A stretch of DNA of 64,000 bases from UBA5868 sp964482025 (GCA_964482025.1 CAYZVN010000004.1:17620-81619); one strand, 5' to 3'; shown: positions 8,722 through 17,700, numbered from the stretch's first letter. The notes: generated by a model not told the origin, from the sequence alone. Program-made: numbers and translations.

Positions 8722-9561
8722 TCATTCCTTCGATGCCTGCCACTGGTCGCCACAGCGAATCTCTACCCCTTCTCCCGCCACCAATACCGTGTTAACGCCG
8801 AAGACCGGCGACTTTGGTTTTCCGGGCATGCTGTTGAGTTGTGCTAAGGCGGCAAATGGATGCTGCGCCGGTGAGGCAATTCCAGTGTCTTGATCCACGG
8901 TAATCACCGAGCAGCGCTGACAGTGATCCCTTAACCCCAGTTGTGCCTCACTGGCCGTCGCGTGCAGCGCTGTGTAAGTGTGCTCGGCGAACGGCGACAG
9001 CCCAGACAACACCACGCTGGGCCGGAATCGACGTATATCCACAGGTGCGAGCTGACTCGCCTGCAAATGTTGATTGAGCGCATTGAAAGAGGCGAGGTTG
9101 GCAACCAGGTAGGGCGCACCGTCGGAAAAATAGGTGTGATAAGGGCCGAAGCGCTCGCGATCAACGGCACGGACGGTGCGCTTGTCGAAGTACACCAGCT
9201 GCACATCCGTATTTATGGCCAGAGCTTGTTTCAGCCAATCATTCACTTCGGCGTCGGCGACAAACGCCTCGCACACGGATTTCCACACTTTCACCGACCG
9301 GGTGTCGCCATTAGGCGGAGCGACAACAATGTCCCCGTGGCCTTGCTTGCTCAAAACCAGTCTGCCATCGCGCAGCGCCGTGCCAATGGTGGCCATGCTT
9401 GGCAACTTGCGCTGGCTCATGAATAAGCCGTCGGCATCCACCAGCATCCACTCGCGGTCTCCGGCGAGGCCCGTGGGCAGCAAAGTGGCCGAGGCCAAGG
9501 GTATGCCGGCAAGCGCTTTTACTGGGTAGATCCACAACTGCTCGATGGTCACCGGCGCCAT
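8722..9561 (-). CDS. MOSC domain protein (YcbX-like)
   Basis: MOSC proteins bind or transfer sulfurated molybdenum cofactor or reduce N-hydroxylated compounds; YcbX is the best-studied bacterial relative. This 279-residue protein has the N-terminal beta-barrel (QLWIYPVKALAGIPL, GLAGDREWML) and a MOSC domain with the conserved Cys in HCQRCSVITVDQDTG. It lacks the C-terminal 2Fe-2S ferredoxin domain of E. coli YcbX. It follows DUF1244 by three bases on the minus strand and lies close to the moaA-moaB-moeA operon, consistent with a molybdenum-enzyme role. Confidence 0.88.
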   Translation of the reverse strand: MAPVTIEQLWIYPVKALAGIPLASATLLPTGLAGDREWMLVDADGLFMSQRKLPSMATIGTALRDGRLVLSKQGHGDIVVAPPNGDTRSVKVWKSVCEAFVADAEVNDWLKQALAINTDVQLVYFDKRTVRAVDRERFGPYHTYFSDGAPYLVANLASFNALNQHLQASQLAPVDIRRFRPSVVLSGLSPFAEHTYTALHATASEAQLGLRDHCQRCSVITVDQDTGIASPAQHPFAALAQLNSMPGKPKSPVFGVNTVLVAGEGVEIRCGDQWQASKE

Positions 9562-9564
9562 AGG

Positions 9565-9864
9565 CTAAGAATCCTGATCCGCTTGACGCTGCGTGAATTG
9601 CGCCAACTGCTCGGCGCTGGCGGGTGCTTGATAGCGGCTTTTCCACTCCTCGTAAGGCATGCCGTAAATTGTTTCCCGCGCCTGTTCATAATCCACTGAA
9701 ACCCCCCGCTCTTCTGCCGCTGTCACATACCACTTGGCCAAGCAGTTGCGGCAGAAGCCAGCGAGATTCATCAAGTCAATGTTTTGCACATGCTTGTTGT
9801 TGTCTAAGTGCTGCAACAAACGACGCAACACGGCGGCTTCGATTTCGGTTGTGGTGTTACTCAT
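9565..9864 (-). CDS. DUF1244 family protein
   Basis: A 99-residue cytoplasmic protein with the DUF1244 core: HLDNNKHVQNIDLMNLAGF, the CRNC cysteine pair, LAKWY and YGMPYEEWK. The CxxC may bind metal; its function is unknown. The ATG at 9864 is chosen over the longer frame because an AAGGAG site lies 7 bases upstream and the conserved domain begins soon after. It is followed by the MOSC gene after three bases and preceded by the EmrE-like gene after 35 bases, so all three may form one leftward operon. Confidence 0.85.
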   Translation of the reverse strand: MSNTTTEIEAAVLRRLLQHLDNNKHVQNIDLMNLAGFCRNCLAKWYVTAAEERGVSVDYEQARETIYGMPYEEWKSRYQAPASAEQLAQFTQRQADQDS

Positions 9865-9899
9865 AGGATCTCCTTTGATGCGGCCAAAATCGGCTGTAC

Positions 9900-10232
9900 T
9901 TATTGCATATTGATTTTCGAAAAGAGGCTGATAAGCGCGACTCCGGCGATAATAAGTCCCATGCCGACAATGGCGGCAAGGTCTAAAGTTTGATCCAGAA
10001 ACCACCAGCCAACCAGAGAAATTAACACGATTCCCAAGCCCGCCCAGATTGCATAGGCAATACCAACAGGAATGGCTTTTAAGGTGAGAGAAAGAAAATA
10101 AAACGCGAGCGCATATCCCAAAACGACCAGCACGCTGGGCCAGAGCTTGGTGAAACCCAAACTTGCTTTCAAGCTGGAAGTTGCCACGACTTCGGAAATA
10201 ATTGCGATACCCAGAAACAACCAGCTCTTCAT
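9900..10232 (-). CDS. Small multidrug resistance (EmrE-type) transporter
   Basis: A 110-residue inner-membrane protein with four TM helices. The essential membrane Glu is present in AIISEVVATSSLK, and the substrate-site segment GIAYAIWAGLGIVLISL matches EmrE closely, including the Trp. The protein therefore most likely forms a dual-topology dimer that exchanges protons for quaternary ammonium and other cationic drugs. GAGGA lies about 9 bases before the ATG. The very close match to EmrE motifs favours drug efflux over guanidinium export (Gdx/SugE), which has a different signature. Confidence 0.92.
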   Translation of the reverse strand: MKSWLFLGIAIISEVVATSSLKASLGFTKLWPSVLVVLGYALAFYFLSLTLKAIPVGIAYAIWAGLGIVLISLVGWWFLDQTLDLAAIVGMGLIIAGVALISLFSKINMQ

Positions 10233-10295
10233 TTTTATATCCTCAACAAAGACCCTAATAAAACATTGCCCGCGTACTTAATCACCATTCGGCCC

Positions 10296-11492
10296 CTAAT
10301 AGAGCGCAAGAAAGTCCCGCAGCGGCAGGTAGGGGATGGTGTCTCCCTCGGACACAGTGGTGTCCGCCGCTATCCAGGCGAGGCCATCGGCCCAGAGTAG
10401 TGAACTTAAAACCCCCGAGCTTTGATTACTAAACCGCTGGAGACGGCCGTGTTCCCTGCGGACGCGAAGAAATTCCGCACGCTGGCGCGGGCGCTCGAAG
10501 GAGAAGGCGGCAGGCGCTTCGCTAAAGCTTAGCTCTCGATAGGGTCTGCCGTAGAGGCCTTCAATAAAGGGTTTGACGAAAATGGCGGCGGTGATAAACG
10601 CGGACACCGGATTGCCGGGTAGGGCGAGGATCGGTGTGCTGGCTTTGCCGATACGGCCAAAGGCCAGAGGTTTTCCCGGCTTCATATTGACCTTCCACAG
10701 GTCCAGCTCGCCGAGACGGCTGATGGCAGCTTTCAGGTGGTCCGCATCGCCGACCGAGACGCCGCCTGTGCTGATGATCAAATCCGCGCTATTAGCGCTC
10801 GTCTCCAGTGCGGCGCAGGTACTGTCCAAATCATCTGCAACGCAGATCGGTGTGGTGAGGTCACAGCCCCATTCCTGCAAGAGCGCGCGCAGCATGGACA
10901 TGTTGGAGTTGTAGATCTGGCCCGGGCCCAAAGGTTGGCCCGGCTCCACCAGCTCGGCGCCGCTGCTGAGCAAAGCCACCCGCGGCCGCCGCGCTACTTC
11001 AAGCTGGTGAACCCCGCAGGAGGCCAAGAGCCCCAAGTGCAGTGACGTCAGAATTTCGCCCTGGTGCACCAGGGTTTGCCCTTGGCCAATGTCCTGGCCG
11101 CGCGGACGAATATTGTCGCCGGGGCGAACGGCGGCTTTGATGGTCACTTGGTCCCCGTCTCGCTCACACTCCTCCTGAATGACAACGGCGTTGGCGCCTG
11201 GGGGAATCTCTGCGCCGGTGAAGATCCGCACCGCCGTGCCCGGTTGCAGCGGGGAGGGTGGCGTTCCGGCCGCCAGGGTTTGGCTTATGGGCAGTGACCA
11301 AGGCGGCGATTGGCAGGCAGCCGTCAGGGCGTAGCCATCCATTGCGCTGTTGTCTGCAGGGGGAACATCAATGGTCGAGGCGATATCGGCGGCTGCAATT
11401 CGGCGGTGAGTGTCGGCCAGAGGCAGAAGCTCCGTCGTCAGCGCACGAGCCTGCGCGGCGATCGTCGCACGGGCAGTAAAAACGTCCATCAT
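10296..11492 (-). CDS. moeA: Molybdopterin molybdotransferase MoeA
   Basis: MoeA inserts molybdate into adenylylated molybdopterin, the last common step of Mo cofactor synthesis. At 398 residues it has the normal domains: the N-terminal DNSAMDGYAL motif, the central MoCF-biosynthesis fold with STGGVSVGDADHLK, and the C-terminal segment with LALPGNPVSAF. It is the third gene of the leftward moaA-moaB-moeA operon, 25 bases after moaB. Two consecutive ATG codons open the gene; either may be used. Confidence 0.95.
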   Translation of the reverse strand: MMDVFTARATIAAQARALTTELLPLADTHRRIAAADIASTIDVPPADNSAMDGYALTAACQSPPWSLPISQTLAAGTPPSPLQPGTAVRIFTGAEIPPGANAVVIQEECERDGDQVTIKAAVRPGDNIRPRGQDIGQGQTLVHQGEILTSLHLGLLASCGVHQLEVARRPRVALLSSGAELVEPGQPLGPGQIYNSNMSMLRALLQEWGCDLTTPICVADDLDSTCAALETSANSADLIISTGGVSVGDADHLKAAISRLGELDLWKVNMKPGKPLAFGRIGKASTPILALPGNPVSAFITAAIFVKPFIEGLYGRPYRELSFSEAPAAFSFERPRQRAEFLRVRREHGRLQRFSNQSSGVLSSLLWADGLAWIAADTTVSEGDTIPYLPLRDFLALY

Positions 11493-11517
11493 AAGAAAGT
11501 AACCCTTGGGGTAAGCG

Positions 11518-12030
11518 TCAGAGTTTGACTTGCAGATAAAAATTGCAGGGGCGTGTGCGACTGTCTAACTGCTCTTGCAGGATGTGTTGCCAAGCGGTGT
11601 TGCAGGCGTTGGTAGAGCCCGGCAAGCAGAAAATCAAAGTGCGATTGGCCAGGCCGGCAAGGGCGCGGGATTGAATGGTGGAGGTGCCGATCTCGCTAAA
11701 CGAGATCTGTCGAAACAGCTCGCCAAAGCCGGCAATGTGTTTGTCGAGCAGAGGGGCGACGGCCTCGGGCGTACTGTCGCGACCTGCGAATCCTGTACCT
11801 CCGGTAACCAGAATCACTTGTGCTTCGGCATCGGCAATCCAGCGGGAGACACATGCGCGAATTTGATAAACATCATCTTTCACCAAAGCCCGCTCATATA
11901 AGCGGTGGCCGGCGCTGGTGAGATTGGCCACCAGGGCATCGCCAGACGTATCCTCCGCCAAGGTGCGGGTGTCGGAAACGGTGAGCACGACAATATTGAG
12001 CGGGTGAAATTCTTTGTGAGTGTGTGACAT
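11518..12030 (-). CDS. moaB: Molybdenum cofactor biosynthesis protein B
   Basis: A 170-residue MoaB/MogA-fold protein that adenylylates or binds molybdopterin before Mo insertion. Signatures are VLTVSDTRTLAEDTSG, VTGGTGFAGRDSTPEAV and IFCLPGSTNACNTAW. The ATG at 12030 directly follows a TTG that begins the longer frame; the ATG is preferred. It lies 30 bases after moaA and 25 before moeA, so the three genes are surely cotranscribed. MogA is an alternative name, but the length and motif set favour MoaB. Confidence 0.93.
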   Translation of the reverse strand: MSHTHKEFHPLNIVVLTVSDTRTLAEDTSGDALVANLTSAGHRLYERALVKDDVYQIRACVSRWIADAEAQVILVTGGTGFAGRDSTPEAVAPLLDKHIAGFGELFRQISFSEIGTSTIQSRALAGLANRTLIFCLPGSTNACNTAWQHILQEQLDSRTRPCNFYLQVKL

Positions 12031-12060
12031 CAAAGCTTCCTGTCGAGTAGAGCGCGGCCT

Positions 12061-13059
12061 TCAGCCGCCAGTGGCGTTCATAAATCGCAGGATCTGCGGC
12101 GCTTCATCCAAGTCGAAATAATGGCGTTCCGGTTTGAGTTTTAGCGCGGCGACCAAAGCTTCAGCCAGCGCGCTGTCCTGCTGATCAGGAGGAGCGTTGC
12201 GCAGGACCGAGCGCAGATCGGCGCTGTGTTCGTTGCCCAGGCATAGCAGTATGCGGCCATCGGCACTGACGCGGACGCGATTGCAGCTCGCGCAAAAATT
12301 ATGGCTGTGGGGGGAAATAAAACCCACCCGGCTGGGATAATCGCGCACCGACCAATAGCGCGCCGGCCCGCCGCTGGATTCCGCGATCGGCGACAGCGCG
12401 AACACATGGCTCAAGCGTTCGCGCAGCTCGGCACTGCTGACGAACTCATCCCGGCGCACGTGGCCGTCGATATTCCCCAAGGGCATTTCCTCAATAAAGC
12501 TGATGTCCAGCCCATGATCGAGGGCAAAGCGGGTCAGCGGCACCAATTCATCCAGATTAAAGTGCCGCATGATGACGGTGTTGAGCTTGATGCGCTGGAA
12601 ACCGGCTTGGCGAGCGGCTGCGATGCCGGCGAGCACGGTGCGGAGATCACCGGTGCGGGTGATATCGCGAAAGCGCTCGGGCCGCAGGGAGTCGAGGCTG
12701 ATATTGACGCGGTGCACCCCAGCCTCCACCAGTGGGCGCGCCAGTTCCGCCAAGCGCGCGCCGTTAGTGGTAAGGCTAAGATCGGTAAAGCCGAGTTCGC
12801 CAAGGTTCTGGAACAGGCGCAATACATCCCGGCGAATTAGCGGCTCACCGCCTGTGACCCTCAGTTTATCGCCGCCCAGGTGACGGAATACCCGGGCGAT
12901 GGTGGTCAGCTCTTCCAGCGACAGCACCTGGCTGCGCGGCAGGAACGTCATATCTTCGGCCATACAGTAACGGCAACGGAAGTCACAGCGATCCGTGACG
13001 GACAGCCGCAGGTAATGCACGCGGCGGCCAAATGGGTCTATCAGAGTAGATGGCTTCAT
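12061..13059 (-). CDS. moaA: GTP 3',8-cyclase MoaA (radical SAM)
   Basis: MoaA makes 3',8-cyclo-GTP from GTP, the first step of molybdopterin synthesis. The 332-residue protein shows the radical-SAM cluster motif CDFRCRYCMA, the SAM segment RVTGGEPLIRRDV, and the C-terminal substrate-binding cluster cysteines in FCASCNRVRVSADG with a third Cys in LLCLGN. It ends in the expected Gly-Gly. It is the first gene of the leftward operon. moaC, moaD and moaE are not in this window and must be encoded elsewhere. Confidence 0.96.
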   Translation of the reverse strand: MKPSTLIDPFGRRVHYLRLSVTDRCDFRCRYCMAEDMTFLPRSQVLSLEELTTIARVFRHLGGDKLRVTGGEPLIRRDVLRLFQNLGELGFTDLSLTTNGARLAELARPLVEAGVHRVNISLDSLRPERFRDITRTGDLRTVLAGIAAARQAGFQRIKLNTVIMRHFNLDELVPLTRFALDHGLDISFIEEMPLGNIDGHVRRDEFVSSAELRERLSHVFALSPIAESSGGPARYWSVRDYPSRVGFISPHSHNFCASCNRVRVSADGRILLCLGNEHSADLRSVLRNAPPDQQDSALAEALVAALKLKPERHYFDLDEAPQILRFMNATGG

Positions 13060-13600
13060 GGTGGCTATTATGCAAGCTCCTCTGGATTAAGAGAATCCGA
13101 CTTGAAGATCGGGTGGCACTTGCCGGTGACAATCTGCGGATATATGGCGCGCGACGCCTAAAGCTCGGGTCCGCTGCGGCCGTGCTTCAGAGCGCTCGCT
13201 ATGCGCTTTAAGCATAGCGGTATTTATGCCGTATCTTGGTGCAAGCGGATCTCCAGCGCGCTATTTTCTGTCATTTTTATTTTGGAAAAATCCAAAGATG
13301 GTGATTTGTAGGGCGTAAATGGAGCATTTATGGTGCACCGAAGCAACGCGATTTTTATTAAAAAATGAAAGTTAATGGTGCTTGCGTGCATTTATTGAGT
13401 GCGTTTTATCATCCTTAAGTCGCTTCTCGGACGGCGTGAAACGCGGCGGCCGCCAAGTCTAAACCCTTGATCCAAAAGCGTTTGCGAATAAATTTATCCC
13501 CTGTTTGTGTTCTGGTACATGGATTGCAAATCCGCCTTCGTCTCCTTCCTTGAAGCATCGGCAATCGCACCGATAAGCCGTTTACTGAACAGGCGAATTT
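13060..13600. promoter_or_regulatory. 541-bp divergent control region between moaA and cobA-nirBD
   Basis: No convincing gene is seen. The region holds a perfect 8-bp-stem hairpin (13197-13219), a TGGTGCA half-site after an AT-rich centre (13325-13337) that resembles the right half of an NtrC site, and a repeat of TGGTGC at 13376. The ~200 bases just before cobA contain small inverted repeats (GGATT-GCA-AATCC at 13521-13533; ATCGG/CCGAT at 13557-13574). Nitrogen or nitrate control of cobA-nirBD is expected from the pathway, but no single site here is strong enough to call. Confidence 0.4.
13197..13219. terminator. 8-bp perfect stem hairpin upstream of moaA
   Basis: CGCTATGC - GCTTTAA - GCATAGCG is a perfect inverted repeat. 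It lacks a strong U-run on either side. It lies outside both flanking genes, so it may be an operator or leader hairpin instead of a terminator. Confidence 0.35.
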
Positions 13601-14386
13601 ATGCAGCAAAAAAAATTAATTGGCAAAGTGTGGATTGTGGGTGCCGGTCCGGGGGATCCGGATCTGCTGACGGTAAAAGCGTTGCGCGCAATCCAAACAG
13701 CTGACCTTATCCTTTTTGATCATTTGGTCAGTGAGGAAATTCGCAATCTGTTTCCGTCAACCAAACCCGCTTTTTATGTCGGCAAGAAAAAAGGCCAACA
13801 CAGCATTGCCCAAAAAGATTTAAACGCATTGCTCGTCAAAAACGCGCTGGCCGGAAAGAATATTTGTCGGGTTAAAGGGGGCGACCCCTACATTTTTGGC
13901 CGCGGTGGCGAGGAGGCGCTAGCGCTGACGCAGATGGGCATTGTAGTCGAGGTGGTGCCGGGCATTACCGCCGCATCCGGCTGCGCCGCCAATGCAGGCA
14001 TTCCACTCACTCACCGAGGGCTGGCACAAGGTTGCACCTTTGTCACCGCGCACGGTGAAACAGAGGCGGACCTCAATTGGCATGCGCTGGCAAACATGCG
14101 ACACACCTTAGTGTTTTATATGGGGTTGTCCAAAGCGGCTTGGATTCAAAATTCGTTGTTGGCGCAGGGTATGCCGGGCAGAACGCCGGTTGCATTTATC
14201 GAAAACGGCTGCCGTCCCGATCAGCGCATTCTTCCGGGATGCCTTCACGAGCTGGCGGCGCTGGTGGAGCGCTACGACATAGAGTCGCCAGCCTTAATCC
14301 TTGTCGGTGAGGTGGTTGCGCTTGCCACTCAGCTGCAACCTGAATTTGTTCATTCTCCGTTTTGCGAGCGGCGCCTCAGCGCCTGA
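13601..14386 (+). CDS. cobA: Uroporphyrinogen-III C-methyltransferase (siroheme branch)
   Basis: SUMT adds two methyl groups from SAM to uroporphyrinogen III to give precorrin-2, the precursor of siroheme. The 261-residue protein carries the VGAGPGDPDLLT and RVKGGDPYIFGRGGEE motifs and the PGITAASGCAANAGIPLTHR segment. It has no fused CysG dehydrogenase/ferrochelatase domain. It is placed directly upstream of nirB (34 bases), whose product needs siroheme, so it is a dedicated supply gene of the nitrite reductase operon. The ribosome-binding site before ATG 13601 is weak. Confidence 0.95.
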   Translation: MQQKKLIGKVWIVGAGPGDPDLLTVKALRAIQTADLILFDHLVSEEIRNLFPSTKPAFYVGKKKGQHSIAQKDLNALLVKNALAGKNICRVKGGDPYIFGRGGEEALALTQMGIVVEVVPGITAASGCAANAGIPLTHRGLAQGCTFVTAHGETEADLNWHALANMRHTLVFYMGLSKAAWIQNSLLAQGMPGRTPVAFIENGCRPDQRILPGCLHELAALVERYDIESPALILVGEVVALATQLQPEFVHSPFCERRLSA

Positions 14387-14420
14387 TTGATTTCCGCGTA
14401 ACCAGTGAGGTATTGCCATC

Positions 14421-16967
14421 ATGAAAAAAACCAAAATTCTTGTTGTCGGCAACGGTATGGTCGGACACAAATTTATCGACAATTTACTCAGCTCACCGCG
14501 GGCCGACACATTCGATATTGTCACGTTTTCGGAAGAGCCGAGATTGGCCTATGACCGCGTGCAGCTGAGCAGCTACTTTTCCGGCTCCACTGCGGCGGAC
14601 CTGATGCTCGCTTCAGAAGAGGACTATCGCCACCGAGGCGTACGCTACCTTCTCAACGAACAAGTCACGGAAATACAGCCGGACAATAATTGTGTTATCA
14701 CCGCTAGCGGCAGTCGCGAAACCTATGACAAATTAGTTTTGGCTACCGGCTCCTATCCATTTGTGCCACCGCTGCCCGGTCGGGATCAGCCGCACTGTTT
14801 GGTCTATCGCACTATTGATGATCTGGAGGCGATTACCGCATCGGCGGCGGAGAGCAAAGTGGGAGTCGTCGTCGGCGGCGGCTTGCTCGGCCTTGAAGCG
14901 GCCAATGCCTTAAAAAATCTGGGTCTCGAGACTCATGTGGTGGAATTCGCACCGCGACTTATGGCCGTGCAGTTGGACGAAGGTGGCGGCTCGGTTTTGC
15001 GAACGAAAATCGAAAAGCTCGGTGTAAAAGTCCACACCGAAAAAAATACCCAGGAAATCGTTGCCGGAGAAAAGTGCCGCTACCGGATGAATTTCGCCGA
15101 CGGCAGTTATCTGGAAACCGACATGATTTTATTTTCTGCCGGTATTCGCCCGCGTGATGAACTTGCCCGTGCGGCGAATCTCAGTGTTGGCGAGCGTGGC
15201 GGAATTGTCATCAATAATTATTGCCAGACATCTGTTGCCAACATTTATGCCGTTGGCGAGTGTGCGCTGTGGAGTGGGCGCATCTACGGCCTGGTGGCAC
15301 CGGGTTATCACATGGCAAAAGTCGCGGTGTCTCATATAACCGGTGGCGCGGAACACTTTACCGGCGCCGATATGAGCACCAAGTTGAAATTACTCGGGGT
15401 GGGAGTGGCGAGTATCGGCGATGCGCACGCCCGTACGCCCGGCGCGCTCAGTTACGTCTACCAAGATGGCATTAATGAAGTTTATAAGCGCTTGGTGCTA
15501 TCGCCGGATGGCAAAAAGCTGATTGGTGCGGTGCTGGTAGGTGATACCGAGATCTACGGCAATCTGTTGCAAATCTGTTTGAATGCCATGGATGTTCCAG
15601 AGGCTCCAGAGCAGCTGATCGTGCCGGCATCGGACGGCCAGCCGGCTTCCGGCCTCGGTGTCGAGGCATTGCCGGAAGCGGCGACGATTTGTTCCTGTCA
15701 TGAAGTGAGCAAAGGGGCGATTTGCTGCGCGGTACGCGACGGGGCAACCACCATAGGCGCTATTAAAAGCACGACCAAAGCCGGTACCGGCTGCGGCGGC
15801 TGTGTGGCGCTCGCCACGCAGGTGATGAACAGCGAACTCGCCAAGCTGGGTGTCGAGATCAACACCAATATTTGCGAGCACTTTCCGTTTACCCGCCAGG
15901 AGCTGTTTCATTTGGTGCGCGTGGAAAAAATTCAGACGTTCGATGCGCTGATTGAAAAGCACGGACGAGGCCTCGGTTGCGATATCTGCAAGCCGACGGT
16001 CGCCTCAATTCTCGCCAGTTGCTGGAATCAATTCATCATGAAAAATGAATTGGCGCCGCTCCAGGACACCAATGACTATTTCATGGCCAATATGCAAAAA
16101 AATGGCACCTACTCCGTTGTGCCGAGGATTGCCGGCGGTGAAATTACTCCGGACAAGTTGATTGTGCTGGGGCAAGTTGGCAAAAAATATAACTTGTACA
16201 CAAAAATTACCGGCGGCCAGCGGATTGATTTATTTGGCGCGCAGTTGGACGACCTTCCGGCAATTTGGCGCGAACTGGTGGACGCCGGGTTTGAAACGGG
16301 CCACGCCTATGGCAAGTCCGTGCGCACCGTCAAATCGTGTGTTGGTAGCACTTGGTGCCGTTACGGCGTACTCGACAGTGTGGGCATGGCGATTGCCATT
16401 GAGGAGCGCTACAAAGGCCTGCGCGCGCCGCACAAACTGAAATTCGCGGTTTCCGGTTGCACGCGCGAATGTGCCGAAGCGCAGAGCAAAGACGTAGGCG
16501 TTATCGCCACCGAAAATGGTTGGAGTTTGTACGTGTGCGGCAACGGCGGCATGAAGCCGCGCCATGCAGATCTGTTCGTCACCGGTCTGGATGATGCCAC
16601 CTTGTTGAAGTACATCGACCGTTTTTTGATGTTCTACATTCGCACCGCCGACCGCCTCCAGCGCACCTCGGTGTGGATGGACAATCTGGAAGGCGGTTTG
16701 AAGTACCTTAAAAGCGTCATTATTGAGGATACCTTAGGCATAGGAGCGGAGCTGGAAAGCGATATGCAAAGAGTGGTGGAGGCTTATCAATGCGAATGGA
16801 AATCCACCATTGGGGATGCGGAAAAGCTCAAGCGGTTTCGCACATTTGTTAACAGCGAGAAGCGGGACAATACAGTGGTGTTTGTTGAAGAGCGCGATCA
16901 GCTAAGGCCCGCCAACGAAGAAGAAATTGTGCGCTTTGTCGCACCCGCCGAACTGGAAACCGTGTAG
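14421..16967 (+). CDS. nirB: Assimilatory nitrite reductase (NAD(P)H), large subunit
   Basis: NirB reduces nitrite to ammonium in the cytoplasm with NAD(P)H. Its 848 residues contain an FAD/NAD-dependent oxidoreductase domain (start KILVVGNGMVGHKF; second nucleotide fold VGVVVGGGLLGLEAA), a BFD-like [2Fe-2S] domain (CSCHEVSKGAI ... TGCGGC), and the siroheme-[4Fe-4S] half with cluster cysteines in SCVGSTWCRYG and SGCTRECAEAQ. Length and order are as in E. coli NirB. It sits between cobA and nirD. No nitrate reductase or transporter gene is in the window. Confidence 0.96.
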   Translation: MKKTKILVVGNGMVGHKFIDNLLSSPRADTFDIVTFSEEPRLAYDRVQLSSYFSGSTAADLMLASEEDYRHRGVRYLLNEQVTEIQPDNNCVITASGSRETYDKLVLATGSYPFVPPLPGRDQPHCLVYRTIDDLEAITASAAESKVGVVVGGGLLGLEAANALKNLGLETHVVEFAPRLMAVQLDEGGGSVLRTKIEKLGVKVHTEKNTQEIVAGEKCRYRMNFADGSYLETDMILFSAGIRPRDELARAANLSVGERGGIVINNYCQTSVANIYAVGECALWSGRIYGLVAPGYHMAKVAVSHITGGAEHFTGADMSTKLKLLGVGVASIGDAHARTPGALSYVYQDGINEVYKRLVLSPDGKKLIGAVLVGDTEIYGNLLQICLNAMDVPEAPEQLIVPASDGQPASGLGVEALPEAATICSCHEVSKGAICCAVRDGATTIGAIKSTTKAGTGCGGCVALATQVMNSELAKLGVEINTNICEHFPFTRQELFHLVRVEKIQTFDALIEKHGRGLGCDICKPTVASILASCWNQFIMKNELAPLQDTNDYFMANMQKNGTYSVVPRIAGGEITPDKLIVLGQVGKKYNLYTKITGGQRIDLFGAQLDDLPAIWRELVDAGFETGHAYGKSVRTVKSCVGSTWCRYGVLDSVGMAIAIEERYKGLRAPHKLKFAVSGCTRECAEAQSKDVGVIATENGWSLYVCGNGGMKPRHADLFVTGLDDATLLKYIDRFLMFYIRTADRLQRTSVWMDNLEGGLKYLKSVIIEDTLGIGAELESDMQRVVEAYQCEWKSTIGDAEKLKRFRTFVNSEKRDNTVVFVEERDQLRPANEEEIVRFVAPAELETV

Positions 16968-17022
16968 CGCGCTGCGGGGATATCACCAGATACTGAAACA
17001 GAACGTGTTGTCGGAGCGATTT

Positions 17023-17361
17023 ATGAATGCTGTAGAACTGCGAGAAAACTGGGTGGATGTGTGCGACGCGCACGAGCTGTTACCCGAGCTGGGTATGCGC
17101 GCGCTGGTCGACGGTGAGCAGGTTGCGATTTATCGTGTGCGCGAAGCGCTCTATGCGATAAGTGCAATCGATCCCTTTAGCAAAGCGGCGGTGCTGTCGC
17201 GCGGAATTGTTGGCGATCTAAAAGGCCAGCTGGTGGTGGCATCGCCGATTTATAAGCAACACTTTAATCTGCGTACCGGCGCCTGCTTGGAGGACGATTC
17301 GGTGTGCCTAAAAACCTATCCAGTGCGAGAAACCCACGGCCGCATTCAGATTGGCGTTTGA
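17023..17361 (+). CDS. nirD: Nitrite reductase small subunit (Rieske-like)
   Basis: NirD (112 residues) partners NirB. It has the Rieske-like fold but, as in other NirD proteins, lacks the CxH pairs that would hold a 2Fe-2S cluster, so it is a structural or assembly subunit. Recognisable segments are EQVAIYRVREALYAISAIDP, KGQLVVASPIYKQHF and LKTYPVRETHGRIQI. The ATG at 17023 is chosen over the longer frame because a GGAG stretch lies ~8 bases upstream and the longer frame overlaps the nirB end. A clear terminator follows. Confidence 0.93.
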   Translation: MNAVELRENWVDVCDAHELLPELGMRALVDGEQVAIYRVREALYAISAIDPFSKAAVLSRGIVGDLKGQLVVASPIYKQHFNLRTGACLEDDSVCLKTYPVRETHGRIQIGV

Positions 17362-17404
17362 TCATTACCCCCTCCTTTGATGGCAGATTCCTCTGCACTC
17401 GTTA

Positions 17405-17427
17405 GGCGGCGCGAGCCGCCATTTTTT
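17405..17427 (+). terminator. Intrinsic terminator of the cobA-nirB-nirD operon
   Basis: GGCGGC - GCGA - GCCGCC followed by A and T6. GC-rich stem, tetraloop and U-tract are all present, 44 bases after the nirD stop. Confidence 0.85.
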
Positions 17428-17489
17428 CGCCACAATTCTGAATCCACTTCACCCTCTGAAGTCCTCACCCGGCGCACCTGGGGGATCTG

Positions 17490-17498
17490 TGTTATAAC
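17490..17498 (+). promoter_or_regulatory. Extended -10 promoter for the receiver-protein gene
   Basis: TGT-TATAAC matches an extended -10 (TGn-TATAAT). No good -35 is seen, which is usual with an extended -10. Transcription would begin near 17505 and give a leader of about 195 nt. Confidence 0.5.
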
Positions 17499-17504
17499 TA
17501 TTGG

Positions 17505-17700
17505 AACTTACCGGCCCCGGTCGCAGACTTTGTGGCCCTTTATCCATGGGGGAACCTGCAGCAGGTTCAGGTTACTAACCGGAATAAAACAAGCTGGGTG
17601 CGGCCCGGCTGTCATGTGAATCATCATTCATCCATTGCAGATGGTCTGCTGCCTTCGGCACTCCTGGGGCAGGAGAACGCGACAAGAATAAGGAACTGGT
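17505..17700 (+). ncRNA. Structured 5' leader of the receiver-TM gene (candidate cis-regulatory RNA)
   Basis: The leader contains many perfect inverted repeats: AACCTG-CAG-CAGGTT (17553-17567), GGTTA-C-TAACC (17570-17580), AGCTGGG/CCCGGCT (17592-17610, one G-U), GCAGA-TGG-TCTGC (17637-17649), TGCC-TTC-GGCA (17650-17660) and CTCCTG-GGG-CAGGAG (17661-17675). Alternative long-range pairings also exist: GCCCCGG (17514-17520) with CTGGGGC (17664-17670) and GCAGAC (17523-17528) with GTCTGC (17644-17649). These exclude the last local hairpins, as in a switch. AGGA at 17691 is the ribosome-binding site. I do not recognise a known riboswitch class. Confidence 0.45.

Noticed and set aside
13331..13390. 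Possible sigma-54 promoter (TGG...GC elements) upstream of cobA
   Set aside because: Two candidates (GG at 13332 and at 13377) have 9 bases between GG and GC instead of the required 10.
17505..17700. 6S RNA (ssrS) as identity of the structured leader
   Set aside because: The short similarity (GGTTCAGGTTAC) is in the wrong half of the molecule, and the locus is not next to zapA or ygfA; I could not support the assignment.
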